From the NCBI GenBank assembly GCA_964036045.1, contig OZ038384.1:45776851-45840850 (forward strand): a DNA stretch of 64,000 bases, read 5' to 3'. The translations under genes and the position numbers were made by a program. The notes below the pieces were generated by a model, which was not told where the DNA came from, did not search any database, and worked only from the letters and a program-made list of their open reading frames with translations. Below are positions 63,359 to 64,000 of this stretch, piece after piece (positions within the stretch are counted from its first letter, which is position 1; every line of letters starts with the position of its first letter). The DNA is from Eutreptiella sp. 'Long Island Sound 2002'. Its lineage: Eukaryota > Euglenozoa > Euglenophyceae > Eutreptiales > Eutreptiaceae.

Positions 63359-64000
63359 CTGCACACATGCAAGTTAGTGGTTATAGGGTGTCCAAGGAAT
63401 TACCCGGTTGGCCCTCACAAGAGCTAGCGACCCCCGTTGCGCCCACCCCGCGACGTTTTTGGTTGGGGATGGAATTGCAACTAAATGGTATGTTGTCAGC
63501 AAATGGGAACATGGGAACATGTGTTACCGCACTGTGTACCCAAGCACATGTTTTTGTTCTCCACCCGTTCCGGATGTTTCGCTGTGCAAATACACGTGTG
63601 CCTGCATATTGTTCCCAGTAACAAACAATGTTTGCGCATGCTTCGTCCAAAACATCATAGACGTTTGGGACGTTGAAGACGCTCGGGAACACTATTTGTT
63701 ACTTGGTAAAATTTGCAGGTGCATTCCCATGAATTGTTCTCTAGTACTCCCCATATTTGTTATTAAGAACCACCCCAATCCCATTTTATATGGGAGATTT
63801 CGTGATTGTCGGTGGTCACAATGTTGAAGAGATTAGTTTTAGAAATTTCAAAATTTTAGCTGTTGGGGCTGACAACTATAGGAGCAGGTTGTGCCAATGA
63901 ACAGGCTGCAAACGTCATTTTTGTGGGTTTCGGGGAAGGGTGTGCGTGTCTGTGTGTGCGTGTGTGTGTTGCCAGGATCTGTTGCCAGCTGCCACCCTGT
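63359..64000. other. No firm gene; right end of the window
   Basis: A plus frame 63,408-63,827 is Cys-rich (SLCKYTCACILFPVTNN, then NIIDVWDVEDAREHYLLLG) and could be coding, but no family is recognised. TGTGCGTGTCTGTGTGTGCG lies at 63,940-63,960. Confidence 0.35.

Noticed and set aside
1-64000. CRISPR arrays, rRNA genes and telomere repeats
   Set aside because: I looked for regularly spaced identical direct repeats, conserved rRNA words and telomeric arrays, and saw none; the tandem arrays present have no spacer structure.

Overview
This window is eukaryotic nuclear DNA, most likely from an alga. There are no bacterial operons. A coding strand is broken into short GT-AG exons separated by kilobase introns. 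Most of the rest is interspersed repeats, minisatellites and microsatellites, and homopolymer G or C tracts of 9-17 bases recur every few kilobases. The best lineage clue is a roughly 750-bp AT-rich island at about 16,036-16,790. It encodes a complete PsbN and the start of ribosomal protein L16, so it is transferred plastid DNA and the host is, or descends from, a plastid-bearing organism. I cannot resolve the lineage further.

Layout. 1-2,870: the 3' part of a LINE-type (APE endonuclease plus reverse transcriptase) retrotransposon on the minus strand, decayed and 5'-truncated. 2,871-5,500: weak, broken ORFs and low-complexity DNA. 5,497-5,790: a 25-26-bp minisatellite. 6,121-8,403: a chain of plus-strand ORFs that may be one broken gene with a zinc-finger-like N-terminus. 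8,500-8,930: two tRNA-like sequences. 9,480-11,390: an imperfect inverted repeat of about 1.9 kb around a CAGTA-type pentanucleotide array. 11,700-11,880: strong hairpin repeats. 12,890-19,530: more LINE DNA, including one long copy (19,530 to about 14,358, minus strand) that carries endonuclease, reverse transcriptase and downstream regions and is split by the plastid insert.

From 20,391 to at least 60,761 the plus strand carries a multi-exon gene for a long coiled-coil protein. I can place twelve exons. The first five are phase 0 at both ends. The later phases (2 then 1, and 1 then 2) match each other, so the reading frame survives every predicted junction. Two exons (25,233-25,421 and 28,954-29,142) are identical and lie in a 275-bp block duplicated with one mismatch, outside the exon. 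Exons 1/3 and 2/4 look like older copies of each other, so the gene seems to have grown by exon duplication.

A gap of about 25 kb between exons 8 and 9 is filled with repeats. The most interesting is an unrecognised family, called element X here, with three copies: 42,045-40,577 (minus), 43,735-45,835 (plus) and 50,335-53,985 (plus). It encodes a protein region I cannot assign. One copy contains a 780-bp terminal-inverted-repeat insertion that carries a tRNA-Gln-like sequence, and the corresponding empty site is present in another copy. A 108-bp minisatellite (54,030-55,160), further unassigned ORFs and a possible piggyBac-like transposase C-terminus (62,678-63,358) complete the window. All similarity statements come from reading the sequence by eye; no database was searched.
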